From Sycon ciliatum (lineage: Eukaryota > Porifera > Calcarea > Leucosolenida > Sycettidae), in the NCBI RefSeq assembly GCF_964019385.1, contig NC_088645.1, positions 36,132,303 through 36,196,302 of the forward strand: a stretch of DNA of 64,000 nt, written 5' to 3'. Shown one piece after another: positions 21,771 through 32,389 of the stretch. The notes beneath the pieces are model-generated. The model saw nothing but the letters and a program-made list of their open reading frames with translations, had not been told where the DNA came from and searched no databases. Both the position numbers and the translations under genes were made by a program. Every line of letters begins with the position of its first letter. The stretch's first letter is position 1.

Positions 21771-22300
21771 ATCCATCAAAATCCATCACGAAGTTTTTGT
21801 TAACGGAGGAAGTAGTTTCATGCAAATTTTCGCATTTTGACGCTTTTGGTATTTTGGTTTAAAAAAAAACCGGGTAGACCTGTACTGAGAGGTTCATTGT
21901 TATCCACACATCCTCACACAACAGTGGGTTAGAGTGTCTGCTTTAGGTTTTCAAACCAACCGGGTACACGTGTAGATCTACCTGGCATAACTCTTGCAAC
22001 CGGGTCAGTCCCGGGTACAAGACTCAATCGCGGCTATTGTACATCAGAGAGCATTAGGACGTCCTGATTGAGTCCCAACCGGGTCACAAGTGACCCCCGG
22101 TGTTTTTTTCCCATGCGGGCCCAAACCCAACTGGGTCGCCGAAACGGCTGACCCGGCTCTGGAGCAGACGCTGGGTTAAAGGACCGTAGCGATGAAGCTA
22201 GTCATGGCAGTCATGGCAGATAAAGGCTAGAGTGAAGCCACCATGCCCAGACAATATGTTTTAAAAGCAGGAAGGTTCAGCAATCACTACAAGGTCCCCT
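21771..22300. other. Unassigned stretch
   Basis: No exon or element end was resolved. Several AACCGGGT motifs recur at about 21880-22150, possibly a decayed short tandem family. Confidence 0.3.
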
Positions 22301-22404
22301 GGTAACGAGAGAGCTTGGAAGCTCAGGGCCCTACGCTATGCTTTTTTGCCTTGCTGACCTAGACAAAAAAAGCATAGGGATGTTATAAATTCTTATAAGT
22401 TTCT

Positions 22405-23090
22405 AATAGCTATGAAAAGTATGAATGCCGCAGACATCACCACGGAACATGACAATTTGTTCAAGGTTTGGTTTTGTGTGTTTCCAACATCGATTTTCAC
22501 GCTCCGATCATCAGTGGAAATACGGAACGAAAGAGATCAAGGGACAAACAAAGGTTAAAATCCAAAAATTAGGTTATCATCAGTGGAAATACGGAACTAA
22601 AAAGATCAAGGGAAAAACAAAGGTTAAAAATCCAAAATCGTCCCGATTGTTTGAGTGTGTATGATGATTCCCACTTCTCTGTACTGTGTCGTGCCCGTTA
22701 TGTCCAGCAGTTGAAAGTCCTTGAAGCTGTTTGTATTCGTACGCATCAGCCCGATTTGTGTAAGGGAAAAGAACATGTTTTAGCACTAAGGTTATTTTCG
22801 TGAGTTTGCACCCCGTGTTCATGAGTTGTTTCTGCACTGTTCATGCCCGTTTGTCACACTTACTCTTTATTTTAGTTCTCACTTTTTGTAATACTTACCA
22901 CAAGTTACCTGTCATGTGTCACACTTCTTTGGATTTTTAACCTTTGTTTTTCCCTTTATCTCTTTAGTTCCGTATTTCCACTGATGATCGGAGCGTAAAA
23001 ATCGATTTTGGAAACACACAAAACCAAACCTTGAACAAATTGTCATGTTGCGTGGTGATGTCTGCGGCATTCATACTTTTCATAGCTATT
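22405..23090 (+). mobile_element. Penelope-like element remnant with inverted flanks
   Basis: The plus frame at about 22655-22805 reads VYDDSHFSVLCRARYVQQL, then EAVCIRTHQPDLCKGKEHVL and ALRLFS, the C-terminal end of a PLE GIY-YIG endonuclease. The flanks (about 22405-22567 and 22929-23090) are inverted copies of each other and start or end at AATAGCTATGAAAAG. PLE insertions commonly carry an inverted terminal-repeat piece at the 5' side. Each flank contains a hammerhead-like unit (22481-22520 minus, 22975-23014 plus). Reverse transcriptase is missing. The element interrupts a foldback-type repeat. Confidence 0.65.
22975..23014 (+). ncRNA. Decayed hammerhead ribozyme-like motif in PLE flank
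   Basis: Helix I strands TTTCCA and TGGAAA enclose the core CTGATGA, an imperfect helix II, a position-12 mutated GAAA (AAAA), and a short AATCGATT-type helix III ending in TTT as the cleavage triplet. The mirror copy on the minus strand at 22520-22481 keeps GAAA but has lost U16.1. Taken together the two imply a functional ancestor; neither copy looks active. Confidence 0.45.
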
Positions 23091-23357
23091 ATTAAACTTT
23101 TATCTCCACGTAGATTATTAGTGTATCAGTTTCTACTTTATGTGTTTTAGACATAACCAGGGATTCGAACCCGCACTACCCCCCTGCATGCATCCCCCAA
23201 TACACTTCGCATACATACTAATTCTTCCAAGTTGCTTCACGTTATGATCTTGCATTTGAAAGCCCTATTTGAATATGCATTGTGGCCAGCAGTCTTTGAT
23301 TGTACGGTACGGTACGGGACGGGTACGGGATAGGTACGGGACAGGTACGGTCGAGGG

Positions 23358-24106
23358 CAAGAGTTCATAACCCCCAAGATTGTGCAACAGACATAGACCC
23401 AGCGCTCGGCGAAATTCCTACATTACGTCATGCGCAACTTGTCATCCGGGGGAAAATTTGGGCTCCTTGAGATTTCTGGAAACTATACTCGGGACCGCTC
23501 CTAAGTTAGGCTAACTCAGGGTTGTAGCCTCGACATTTTGAAGACATTTCGGACGTACAAGTCGTACTTTCTCAAAAACAAACTCTTTCTCCAAGAATCC
23601 ATGGAAATTGCGACAAGAAGAAGTGAGGACGCTGCTATAAAATATTGCATTGCCGTTGAGGACAAACATTCTGATAGCTTTGCAACTCAGCCAAAAAATG
23701 ATCCTTCGACGTATTCTCAAGTTCCTCAATCATTTGAAATCATCTTCGAGGAAAGCACCGGAAATATGCCGAAGGCCCGGGGATGAAATAGTTCTTGAAG
23801 AGACTGACTGCAATGGCGAAAGACGAAGGCGATGAAGAGCCACAGGCTGCACCATGCATTGGCATCGAAAAATAGTTTTGTCTGTGTGCTTTGTTTTACT
23901 TCGTGAGGCTCAGACGTAGATCAGAATGGAAGTTTAGGCAGTTTACCCTGAAGAAGCATCCTGGTTTGACTGTACCTTTAAGAAGAATTCATCGACGTGA
24001 CTCATCGCACTGCACCAAAAATGACGCAATGAAGGAATTCCTCCGAGTGGGCTCCCATACAGGAACTGATCAGGAGTTGCACACTCTTGGGGGTTATGAA
24101 CTCTTG
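23358..24106. mobile_element. 749-bp TIR element nested in a foldback element
   Basis: Ends are CAAGAGTTCATAACCCCCAA and its complement CTTGGGGGTTATGAACTCTTG-type sequence. They are flanked by near-identical 7-mers TCGAGGG (23351-23357) and TCGGGGG (24107-24113). Removing the element rejoins the GAGGGTAATACGACACCGTC sequence found in other family copies. Superfamily is unclear. An 82-residue plus frame (23538-23786) lacks recognisable motifs. Confidence 0.6.
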
Positions 24107-25799
24107 TCGGGGGTAATACGCCACCGTCTACCGCCTTGATGACGGTGAAAAATAGGGATGTTATAAATTTTTCAATAATTCTCCAATTTTTTCAGGCATT
24201 ACCTGGGATTCGAACCAGCACTATCGCCCTACATGCATTCCCCCATACACTTCGCATTCATACTCTTTCTTCCAAGTTGCTTCACGTTATGATCTTGCGT
24301 TTGAAAGCCCTATTTGAATATTGCGGCCAGCTGTACGTTGCCAGCTGTCTTTGATGGTACGGTACGGGACAGATACGGGATTGCGCCAGGCGTGACACAA
24401 ACACACAAACAAACAAACAAACACCAAACGCGAGAGCTTGGAAGCTCGGGGCACTACGCTATGCTTTTTTGCCTTGATGACGTAGACAAAAAAAGCATAG
24501 GGATGTTATAAATTCTTATAAATTTCTACTTTTTGCTTTTAAACATAACCTGGGATTCGAACCCGCACTATCGCCCTGCATGCATCCCCCGATGCACTTC
24601 GCATACATACTAATTCTTCCAAGTTGCTTCACGTTATGATCTTGTATTTGAAAGCCCTATTTGAATATGCATTGTGGCCAGCCATCTTTGATTGTACGGT
24701 ACGGTACGGGACAGGTACGTGTACGGGACAGATACGGTCGAGGGTAATACGACACCGTCTACCACCTTGATGATGGCAAAAAAAGAACAGGGATGTTATA
24801 AATTTTTCAATTCTCCTATTTTTTCAGGCATTACCTGGGATTCGAACCCACACTATCGCTCTACATGCATTCCCACATACACTTCGCATTCATACTCATT
24901 CTTCCAAGCTGCTTCACGTTATGATCTTGCGTTTGAAAGCACTATTTGAATATTGCGGCCAGCTGTATGTGGCCAGCTGTGTTTGGTGGTACGGTACGGT
25001 ACGGGACAGATACGGGATAGCGCCAGGCGTGACACAAACACCCAAACACACAAACACCAAATTAAAGCTGTGTGGACCCTGGCTAGCGCCAGACGTTACT
25101 GAAGTAACGTCTTCTGCATAGCTATGGGAATTAAAGCTGTGTGGACCCTGGCTAGCGCCAGACGTTACTGAAGTAAAGTCTTCTGCATAGCTATGGGAAC
25201 GAGAGAGCTTGGAAGCTCAGGGCCCTACGCTATGCTTTTTTGCCTTGATGACCTAGACAAAAAAAAGCATAGGGATGTTAAAAATTCTTTTAAAAAAATC
25301 CTTTTTTTTAAGACATAACCTGGGATTCGAACCCGCACTATCGCGCGCCCTGCATGCATCCCCCGATACACTTCGCATACATACTAATTCTTCCAAGTTG
25401 TTTCACATTGTGATCTTGCATTTGAAAGCCCTATTTGAATATGCATTGTGGCCAGCCGTCTTTGATGGCACGGTACGGTAGGGGATAGGTACGGGACAGG
25501 TACGATCGAGGGTAATACGACACCGTCTCCCGTACCGTACCGTACCATCAAACACAGCTGGCCACATACAGCTGCCCGCAATATTCAAATAGGGCTTTCA
25601 AACGCAAGATAATAACGTGAAGCAACTTGGAAGAATGGGTATGAATGCGAAGTGTATGGGGGGAATGCATGTAGGGCGATAGTGCGGGTTCGAATCCCAG
25701 GATATGCCTGAAAAAATAGGAGAATTGAAAAATTTATAACATCCTATGCTTTTTTGCCGTCAGATACGGATAGCGCCAGGCGTGACACAAACAAACAAA

Positions 25800-26379
25800 C
25801 ACACAAATACCAAATTAAAGCTGTGTGGACCCTGGCTAGCGCCAGACGTTACTGAAGTAACGTCCTCTGCATAGCTACGGGAATTAAAGTACGAATGAAG
25901 CCGCTATGCCCGGAAAACTCGGCTTCCTAGCCGTGTCTCACGCAGACCGTGAAATTATTTATTACGCCCGGACTATACATTAATTCAGTAGGTAGGTTTG
26001 GGAATCACTACTTCGACAATTTCCCCGGTAAATTACACTCAAACATCTCTTATCCGGACTTCTCACATGTGGGCAAGTCAATGCACCTGCCACCTTCAAC
26101 CCGAGTTGCTATGACAAAAGTGCATTGTTCTCGAATTTTTCCTCAATGGTGTGCATCCACATGCTCCTTTTTAAAAGTCTTGTCCTTGCCAACCTCTGCA
26201 GTTCACACGTTCAGAATCGATGGATTTTTTTAAATCTTGGACAAGTGCAATACATGCCAAATAGCTTCAAAGCTTGTAGTAGTAGCATGATGCGCGGCAG
26301 GTGGGATTGTCCTGACGTGCAGGCAAATCTGACATACGGGCAGTGCCCAGTTCCAAGGTGCCCGGATACGAGATGTCCA
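25800..26379. other. Unassigned stretch next to a foldback element
   Basis: Contains another copy of the AATTAAAGCTGTGTGGACCC direct repeat that also occurs twice at 25058-25198. No exon was recognised. Confidence 0.3.
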
Positions 26380-26690
26380 AGGGTACTACAGTCCATTCAT
26401 CGGAAACTGTCCCGCTGGCTTTTGAAAGTCGTATTTGGGTCGATTTGAGGATCAAAAGCCCACTTTAAATCTCCAAAAAATTGGGTTTCGGATCTGCTTC
26501 TCCATACATTTTGCCAGGGCATACCTGTCCTAATTTTGTAAAACCTGGCTGAATTTCTATTTCCCTGTTCTTGGACTTTTCTGGCCTCAAATGCGGCAAG
26601 GAGTAATTGCACAGGTCACACAATGCAGGATGTACTGTTGTTTTACGATATCTACAACTACGTGAGAGAGACACCAAAAAGTTAGGGTGC
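26380..26690 (-). repeat. Paralogous segment of unknown nature, copy 2
   Basis: Counterpart of 21040-21430. After an ACAACAG acceptor-like site the minus frame reads HPALCDLCNYSLPHLRPEKS and stays open to CAG/GTATGCC. That makes a possible short exon containing a C-x2-C pair. The frame after the donor-like site is also partly conserved, which argues for a longer shared segment. Confidence 0.3.
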
Positions 26691-26722
26691 TAGTTTCCAA
26701 TGTATGGACTGTAGCTACTTAC

Positions 26723-26848
26723 TGGCGCAAGCTGATTGGAATGGTTGGTAGCCAGGACTACAGCACGCGAAGGAGCCGGGAGTGTTGAAGCATGACGTTG
26801 ATGCCAGGCTGCAGTTGCTGCTCGTGGGCCCATCGCATTCATCAATAT
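26723..26848 (-). CDS. EGF-like exon, calcium-binding start, CC type
   Basis: The 126-bp exon has acceptor ATACTGCAG and donor GTAAGTAG and is phase 1-1. It starts IDEC, the cbEGF signature, and continues C-x7-C-x6-C-x8-CC-x10-C with core FNTPGSFACCSPGYQP. NCS in SSNCSL is a possible glycosylation site. Like the exons at 6459 and 29217 it has adjacent fourth and fifth cysteines. Confidence 0.8.
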
Positions 26849-26859
26849 CTGCAGTATAA

Positions 26860-27420
26860 GCATAGATCAAACCACCACTGGTGTGTTGTTACCTTCTCCC
26901 ACAGGCCCCCGCCGTACAGCAAAGCAAACTCTTGATTGTGCGTCTCATTCCATATCATTTCTTATTGACAATTAACGACGAGGGCACAGGAGGAGAAAGG
27001 AAATGCATAACCCAAACAAAAAGGCGAAGGGAGAAGACACGAAGAAACAACAAAGAACAAGCAGTGATAAAGTGACGCCAAATCGGGATGACCATTCAGC
27101 GACCAATGCATAGAGAGTACATGACTAAGACCAAGACAACCAGACCACGGACGAATCACACATGACTCTCACTCCCAGACCAAAACTAGCGCTGCGCATG
27201 CAGGACATTCACTTGACAGTCCCCCTCACACAGACGGAAGCAGATTCTCACACTCTGACAGCACGTACTTTTGCATGCACTACATACCATAAGCGTCACA
27301 CATTACACCATACTCGCATATACACTTAGACCATATAATTACCACATCTGACATCGGACTCTACAAGATAAGAACAAAATACAACGGGCGCAAATAATAC
27401 TCGAGCGGAATTTCGTACCA
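26860..27420. other. Unassigned, probably intronic
   Basis: No exon or known repeat was recognised. Confidence 0.3.
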
Positions 27421-27422
27421 TA

Positions 27423-27604
27423 CCGTATTTTTCGGAGTATAGTGCGCACCTTTAGTATAACGCGCACCCCCAATCTTCATTGGGGGTGCGCACTTCTATC
27501 TTCATTGAAGAACATGCATTTCATATTCGGAGCATAGTGCGCACCTGCAATTTAGGGCCTAAAATAGCACATCCAAAGTGCGCACTATACTCCGGAAAAT
27601 ACGG
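27423..27604. mobile_element. TA-flanked MITE with GTGCGCAC ends
   Basis: The 182-bp element has inverted ends CCGTATTTTTCGGAGTATAG and CTATACTCCGGAAAATACGG, followed inward by GTGCGCAC in both. TA lies on each side (27421-27422 and 27605-27606). The interior contains a second GTGCGCAC pair. Non-autonomous DNA transposon. Confidence 0.75.
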
Positions 27605-27679
27605 TACGCAATCAATACGTTCCTGCGAGAGTGTTTCAATGCCCTACACATTTTACCAAGAGTATCAACCCCCACGTAC

Positions 27680-28760
27680 CGTACGTACCGTCAAAGACAG
27701 CTAGTTGGCCACAAACAGCCGGCCACAAACAGCTGGCAACAAACAGCTGGCCACAATATTCAAATAGGGCTTTCAAACGCAAGATCATAACGTGAAGCAA
27801 CTTGGAAGAATGAGTATGAATGCAAAGTGTGCCGGGAAAATCATGTAGGACAATAGTGTGGCCACGGTGCGAATCCCAGGTTATGCCGTGAAAAAATAGG
27901 AGAATTGAAAGTTTTATAACATCCCTATGCTTTTTTTTCATCAAGGCGGTAGACGGTGTCGTATTACCCTCGACCGTACCTGTCCCGTACCATACCGTAG
28001 GGAGGGCCCAAATATGCTCAACAATTTTGCATATTATGTTTTTCGCATATTGGCCACTTGCTTCAAAATATGCTTCGAAAACACACAAAAGCAGAAAAAT
28101 ATGCTGGAAATATGCGCGAAATATGCTCGAAATATGAACTGATATCAGTGATAATTATGCGAATTCTTTGCTCCTTGTAGCAAAATATGCTACATTTGGT
28201 ACAATATGCTAGATTTGCTACTTTATGCGACCTTGATTTGCAGACACTCTCTTCTCGGGTCAAATTTTCGCCCCGTGTTTGGATGAGCATTTTTCCTTCC
28301 GGGCTAAGGTTGGAAGTGTTCCCTGACCGAGCGTGCCGTGGTAAGTTTCCTTGTCCATTTCCGCAATCAGCCCTATAATTATGCGAATTCTTTGCTCCTT
28401 GTAGCAAAATATGCTACATTCGGTACAATATGCTAGATTTGCTACTTTATGCGACCTTGTGTCAAAAGGACCAAAATATGCGAAAATATGCGCAAGCATA
28501 TTCGAGCCCTCCCTACCGTACCGTACCATCAAAGACGGCTGGCCAAAATATTCAAATAGGGCTTTCAAATGCAAGATCATAACGTGAAGCAACTTGGAAG
28601 AATTAGTATGTATGCAAAGTGTATCGGGGAATGCATGCAGGGCCCTAGTTCGGGTTTGAATCCCAGGTTATGTCTTGAAAAAAAAGTAGGAGAAATTTAT
28701 AAGAAAATGTATAAGAAAATTTATAACATCCCTATGTTTACCGTTAGGCGCTGCATCTGC
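27680..28760. repeat. Foldback-family copies split by another MITE
   Basis: Arms at about 27680-27990 and 28514-28760 belong to the B-box foldback family of 22.3-25.8 kb. The left arm is decayed at its B box. The two parts meet across the element 28000-28513. Confidence 0.55.
28000..28513. mobile_element. MITE with GGGAGGGC ends and an internal direct repeat
   Basis: Inverted ends GGGAGGGCCCAAATATGC and GCATATTCGAGCCCTCCC border a 514-bp element, flanked by TA on each side. About 84 bp starting ATAATTATGCGAATTCTTTG occur twice, at about 28151 and 28375. ATATGC-type motifs are spread through the interior. Superfamily unknown. Confidence 0.6.
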
Positions 28761-28779
28761 CGCTAGGGTTTATCGGCCG

Positions 28780-29216
28780 TCGTGAGTTCCCTTCGGGAAC
28801 GGATACGATAATTTACTATTTTGTTATGCTTTTTTTGTCAAGGTCAACAAGGCAAAACGCATTGCGGTGGGGGGGGGGGGGCTGAGCTTCCAAGCTCTCT
28901 TGTTAACTTATTCAACATCCTATATGGCATTTATCGGAAGGGAGGGGGTGAAAGCCAACCACGGCTGACGAACGTAAAGAAATATAAAGAAATAATCATC
29001 TGTGCTCCACAAAGGAAGAAACAGTTCTGTCCGCAGATTGAGTATTTCGCTTCTGCTTTTGTAGCAGTTTTAAAGCACGCTTGTGTGAGGTAGTGCCTTT
29101 GCTGTTTGCGTTACGCAGAGCTCAGTGACTTGTAAATACAGGTGCATCGGTCCATTTAAAACACCTCATCGAGTAGTCACAAGAATTAAAGCTGCATGAA
29201 GATCCACAGTACTAAC
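28780..29216. other. Foldback end fragment and intron sequence
   Basis: A GCTTCCAAGCTCTC foldback-family end with a poly-G tract (28867-28880) is followed by sequence repeated at about 30780 and 36680 (TAGTGCCTTTG, GTTACGCAGAGCT). The latter is part of the duplicated intron. Confidence 0.4.
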
Positions 29217-29357
29217 CTGTACATTCTTCAATCCCGGCACTGTTCAGCATTGTCCTATTGGCGATATACCCGCGTTGGCAGCATGTATACTTTCCAATCT
29301 CATTAATGCACCTTTCATATTCACAGGGCGGTGAGGGCAGAAGACACTCGTTGATAT
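29217..29357 (-). CDS. EGF-like exon, calcium-binding start, CC type (copy A)
   Basis: The 141-bp exon has acceptor GTGGCAG and donor GTTAGTAC and is phase 1-1. It starts INEC (after a split codon that probably gives Asp), then C-x6-C-x4-C-x8-CC-x18-C with core NEIGKYTCCQRGYIANRTM. NRT is a potential N-glycosylation site. It is nearly identical to 36400-36540 and clearly paralogous to 59868-60008. A huge (AC)n run lies 58 bp upstream. Confidence 0.85.
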
Positions 29358-29414
29358 CTGCCACTAAATAACACACATACATGCACGTACACGTACACAA
29401 ACATACATACACAT

Positions 29415-30270
<856 letters not shown>

Positions 30271-30329
30271 TTTGACCTTTGACGCCCATCGCCGGAGGCG
30301 ATGATAGCAATGCTACGGCAGAAGCCATA

Positions 30330-30772
<443 letters not shown>

Positions 30773-30990
30773 CCAGCTCTTGTAGCAGTTGAGCACTCTG
30801 GTGTGGGGTAGTGCCTTTGTTGTTTGCGTTACGCAGAGCTAACTGACTTGTCAGTTTGAGCACTCTGGCAAGGTACATTCGGGTCTGGTTTAAACTTGGC
30901 TTCATTTCTATCAGGTTCGGCCTCATTTTCTCTGTGCTGCGCTGATTCTTCCACAAAGGACGAAACAGTTCTGTCCACAGATTGAGTAAG

Positions 30991-31512
30991 GTTGATAAAT
31001 ATGGTGGTAAAGACACACCTGGCAATATGGCGGTAAACACACGCCTGCCCACACACGCTCTCTAGACTGCAAAGACTGCAAAGTTCTGGCACAGAGCTCT
31101 CCTTCTCACCACCACCACCATCAGTTCGCGCCTGGCGCCTGGTCGATGCATGGCTGGCGGTATCCGGCATAGCAGGCTGGTACATCAAGTAGCGCATGGC
31201 ACATAGATGATGACACAGCAACGACATAGCTCGATTGCGACGTACGTTTCGTCCCCGCTGGACTCATCAGGCAATCTTCTTCTTGGATTTCTTCATACGG
31301 AGCTTGACTCGGGAGAATGAAATTGAAGTCACCACTGCAGCTGTACTTATGGTTGATAAATGGTGAGAAGGAGAGCTCTGTGCCAGAACTTTGCAGCCTA
31401 GAGAGCGTGTGTGGGCAGGCGTGTGTTTACCGCCATATTGCCAGGTGTGTCTTTACCACCATATTTATCAACCATAAGTACAGCTGCAGTGGTGTCTTCA
31501 ATTTCATTCTCG
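30991..31512 (-). mobile_element. Short PLE-type insertion carrying a hammerhead ribozyme
   Basis: The 522-bp insertion is flanked by the 13-bp direct repeat CAGATTGAGTAAG (30978-30990 and 31513-31525). The duplicated block at 36880-36892 has this 13-mer once, with no insertion. Order on the plus strand is B (30991-31110), X with the ribozyme (31111-31312), A (31313-31365), then reversed B and reversed A. An A-B junction plus its inverted copy is what a PLE terminal-repeat insertion with an inverted 5' piece would give. No protein-coding part is present. Confidence 0.65.
31233..31276 (-). ncRNA. Hammerhead ribozyme, canonical core
   Basis: Reading the minus strand: helix I 5' strand GATTGC, core CTGATGA, helix II GTCC with loop AGCGG and GGAC, core GAAA, a minimal helix III (AC GTAC GT) and cleavage triplet GTC, then helix I 3' strand GCAATC. 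All catalytic positions (C3, G5, A6, G8, A9, G12, A13, A14, A15.1-U16.1, C17) are canonical, and both longer stems pair fully. The very short helix III matches the form known from Penelope-like elements and retrozymes, which often act as dimers. Confidence 0.85.
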
Positions 31513-31664
31513 CAGATTGAGTAAGATACGAATATAAATATTCTGGGTTTACATACAGGGCGAGTCGAAAACCACCTTTTCGATTTACATCTTTTAATGC
31601 CCGGCATGCACACTCCTTTTGGCCAATTTCAAAGCATGTGTGTAAATCTATAATAATTATTTAC

Positions 31665-31787
31665 CTTCACAGTCGGTGCCATTACTGCGAAATGCTGGTG
31701 GGCATGTACACTGGTATGACCGGTGTGTGTTTACACATGTTGCCATGCCAGTGCATTTATGAATATTCAAGCTACATTCATCAACAT
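31665..31787 (-). CDS. Calcium-binding EGF exon (copy A)
   Basis: The 123-bp exon has acceptor TTGAACAG and donor GTAAATAA and is phase 1-1. It encodes (D)VDEC followed by C-x6-C-x5-C-x8-C-x-C-x10-C, with core CVNTHRSYQCTCPPAF. This is a standard cbEGF. NGT near the end is a possible glycosylation site. It differs from 37030-37152 at only about two bases. Confidence 0.9.
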
Positions 31788-31842
31788 CTGTTCAAATATA
31801 CAAAGATTACACAGCAATGAAGCAAACAAAATAATCTCTTTC

Positions 31843-31886
31843 TGCTGTTACTCGGATTTTCGTGTGAAAACATTCATCAGACAGCA
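31843..31886 (-). ncRNA. Decayed hammerhead-like motif (copy A)
   Basis: Minus strand: helix I TGCTGT / ACAGCA (6 bp), core CTGATGA, helix II ATG-TTTTCA-CAC (first pair A-C, broken), core GAAA, then ATCCGAG and cleavage triplet GTA. Helix III beyond A15.1-U16.1 is lost here but retained in copy B. Confidence 0.5.
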
Positions 31887-31889
31887 TAT

Positions 31890-32340
31890 GCACGTCTGTT
31901 ACATGCGTACAGAATCCTGCCACTTCGATCCGGGAGAGAGAACTCGACTGTTGAGTGATTTTCAGGGATTTCCCGTTCTCAAGTTCAAACTGAGGTTCTC
32001 AGTTTGCAGCTTTCTGCATCGATTTCAATACTCAAAAGTCCCTTGGACAACTGATTTCTCCACCGCGCTGGAATATTTCGCCATCACGAGAGCTCCTTGG
32101 AGAACCAATTTTGTTCTTTCTAGGACGAAGCAGACGTGCTTCTTTGTTGCTGTCTTCGAATCTTTTGTTTCCTACGCCGTAGCCCTTTTGCTGTTGCTCA
32201 GTAGGTGCCCTTTGCCCACGATTTGTGCTGTTGGCGTAGTTTTCCTGAACCATTGCGTCAGTTTTTCCTTGTGACATTACCCACCATCTTCCCCTTTTGG
32301 TGGATGCGAAGCTCCCGCAGCTACGTTCTTCCGCCCGCAG
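31890..32340. repeat. Repeat sequence after the hammerhead-like motif (copy A)
   Basis: Duplicated at 37250-37720. The minus strand contains a short frame beginning MSQGKTDA, but it is not conserved in register between copies. The sequence may belong to the element that carries the hammerhead-like motif. Confidence 0.35.
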
Positions 32341-32389
32341 TGGCCTTCTGTACGTACTCTTTTTACTGATGTTCGTATGTTATGGATAA

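Larger units (their letters stand above)
22310..25790. repeat. Cluster of foldback elements with tRNA-type B-box arms
   Basis: Five or more arms of one family occupy this interval, e.g. 23150-23340, 24160-24380, 24480-24760, 24790-25030 and the full palindromic unit 25196-25760. Each arm carries GGTTCGAATCCCAGG, which matches the pol III B box GGTTCGANTCC, next to a sequence of tRNA-like length. Outer ends are an ATGCTTTTTTG...CAAAAAAGCAT hairpin with ACATCCCTATGC. The centre of the palindrome is rich in GTACG. The unit 25196-25760 is almost the reverse complement of 61950-62490, so the two-armed structure is a heritable element and not a chance pairing. Confidence 0.6.
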
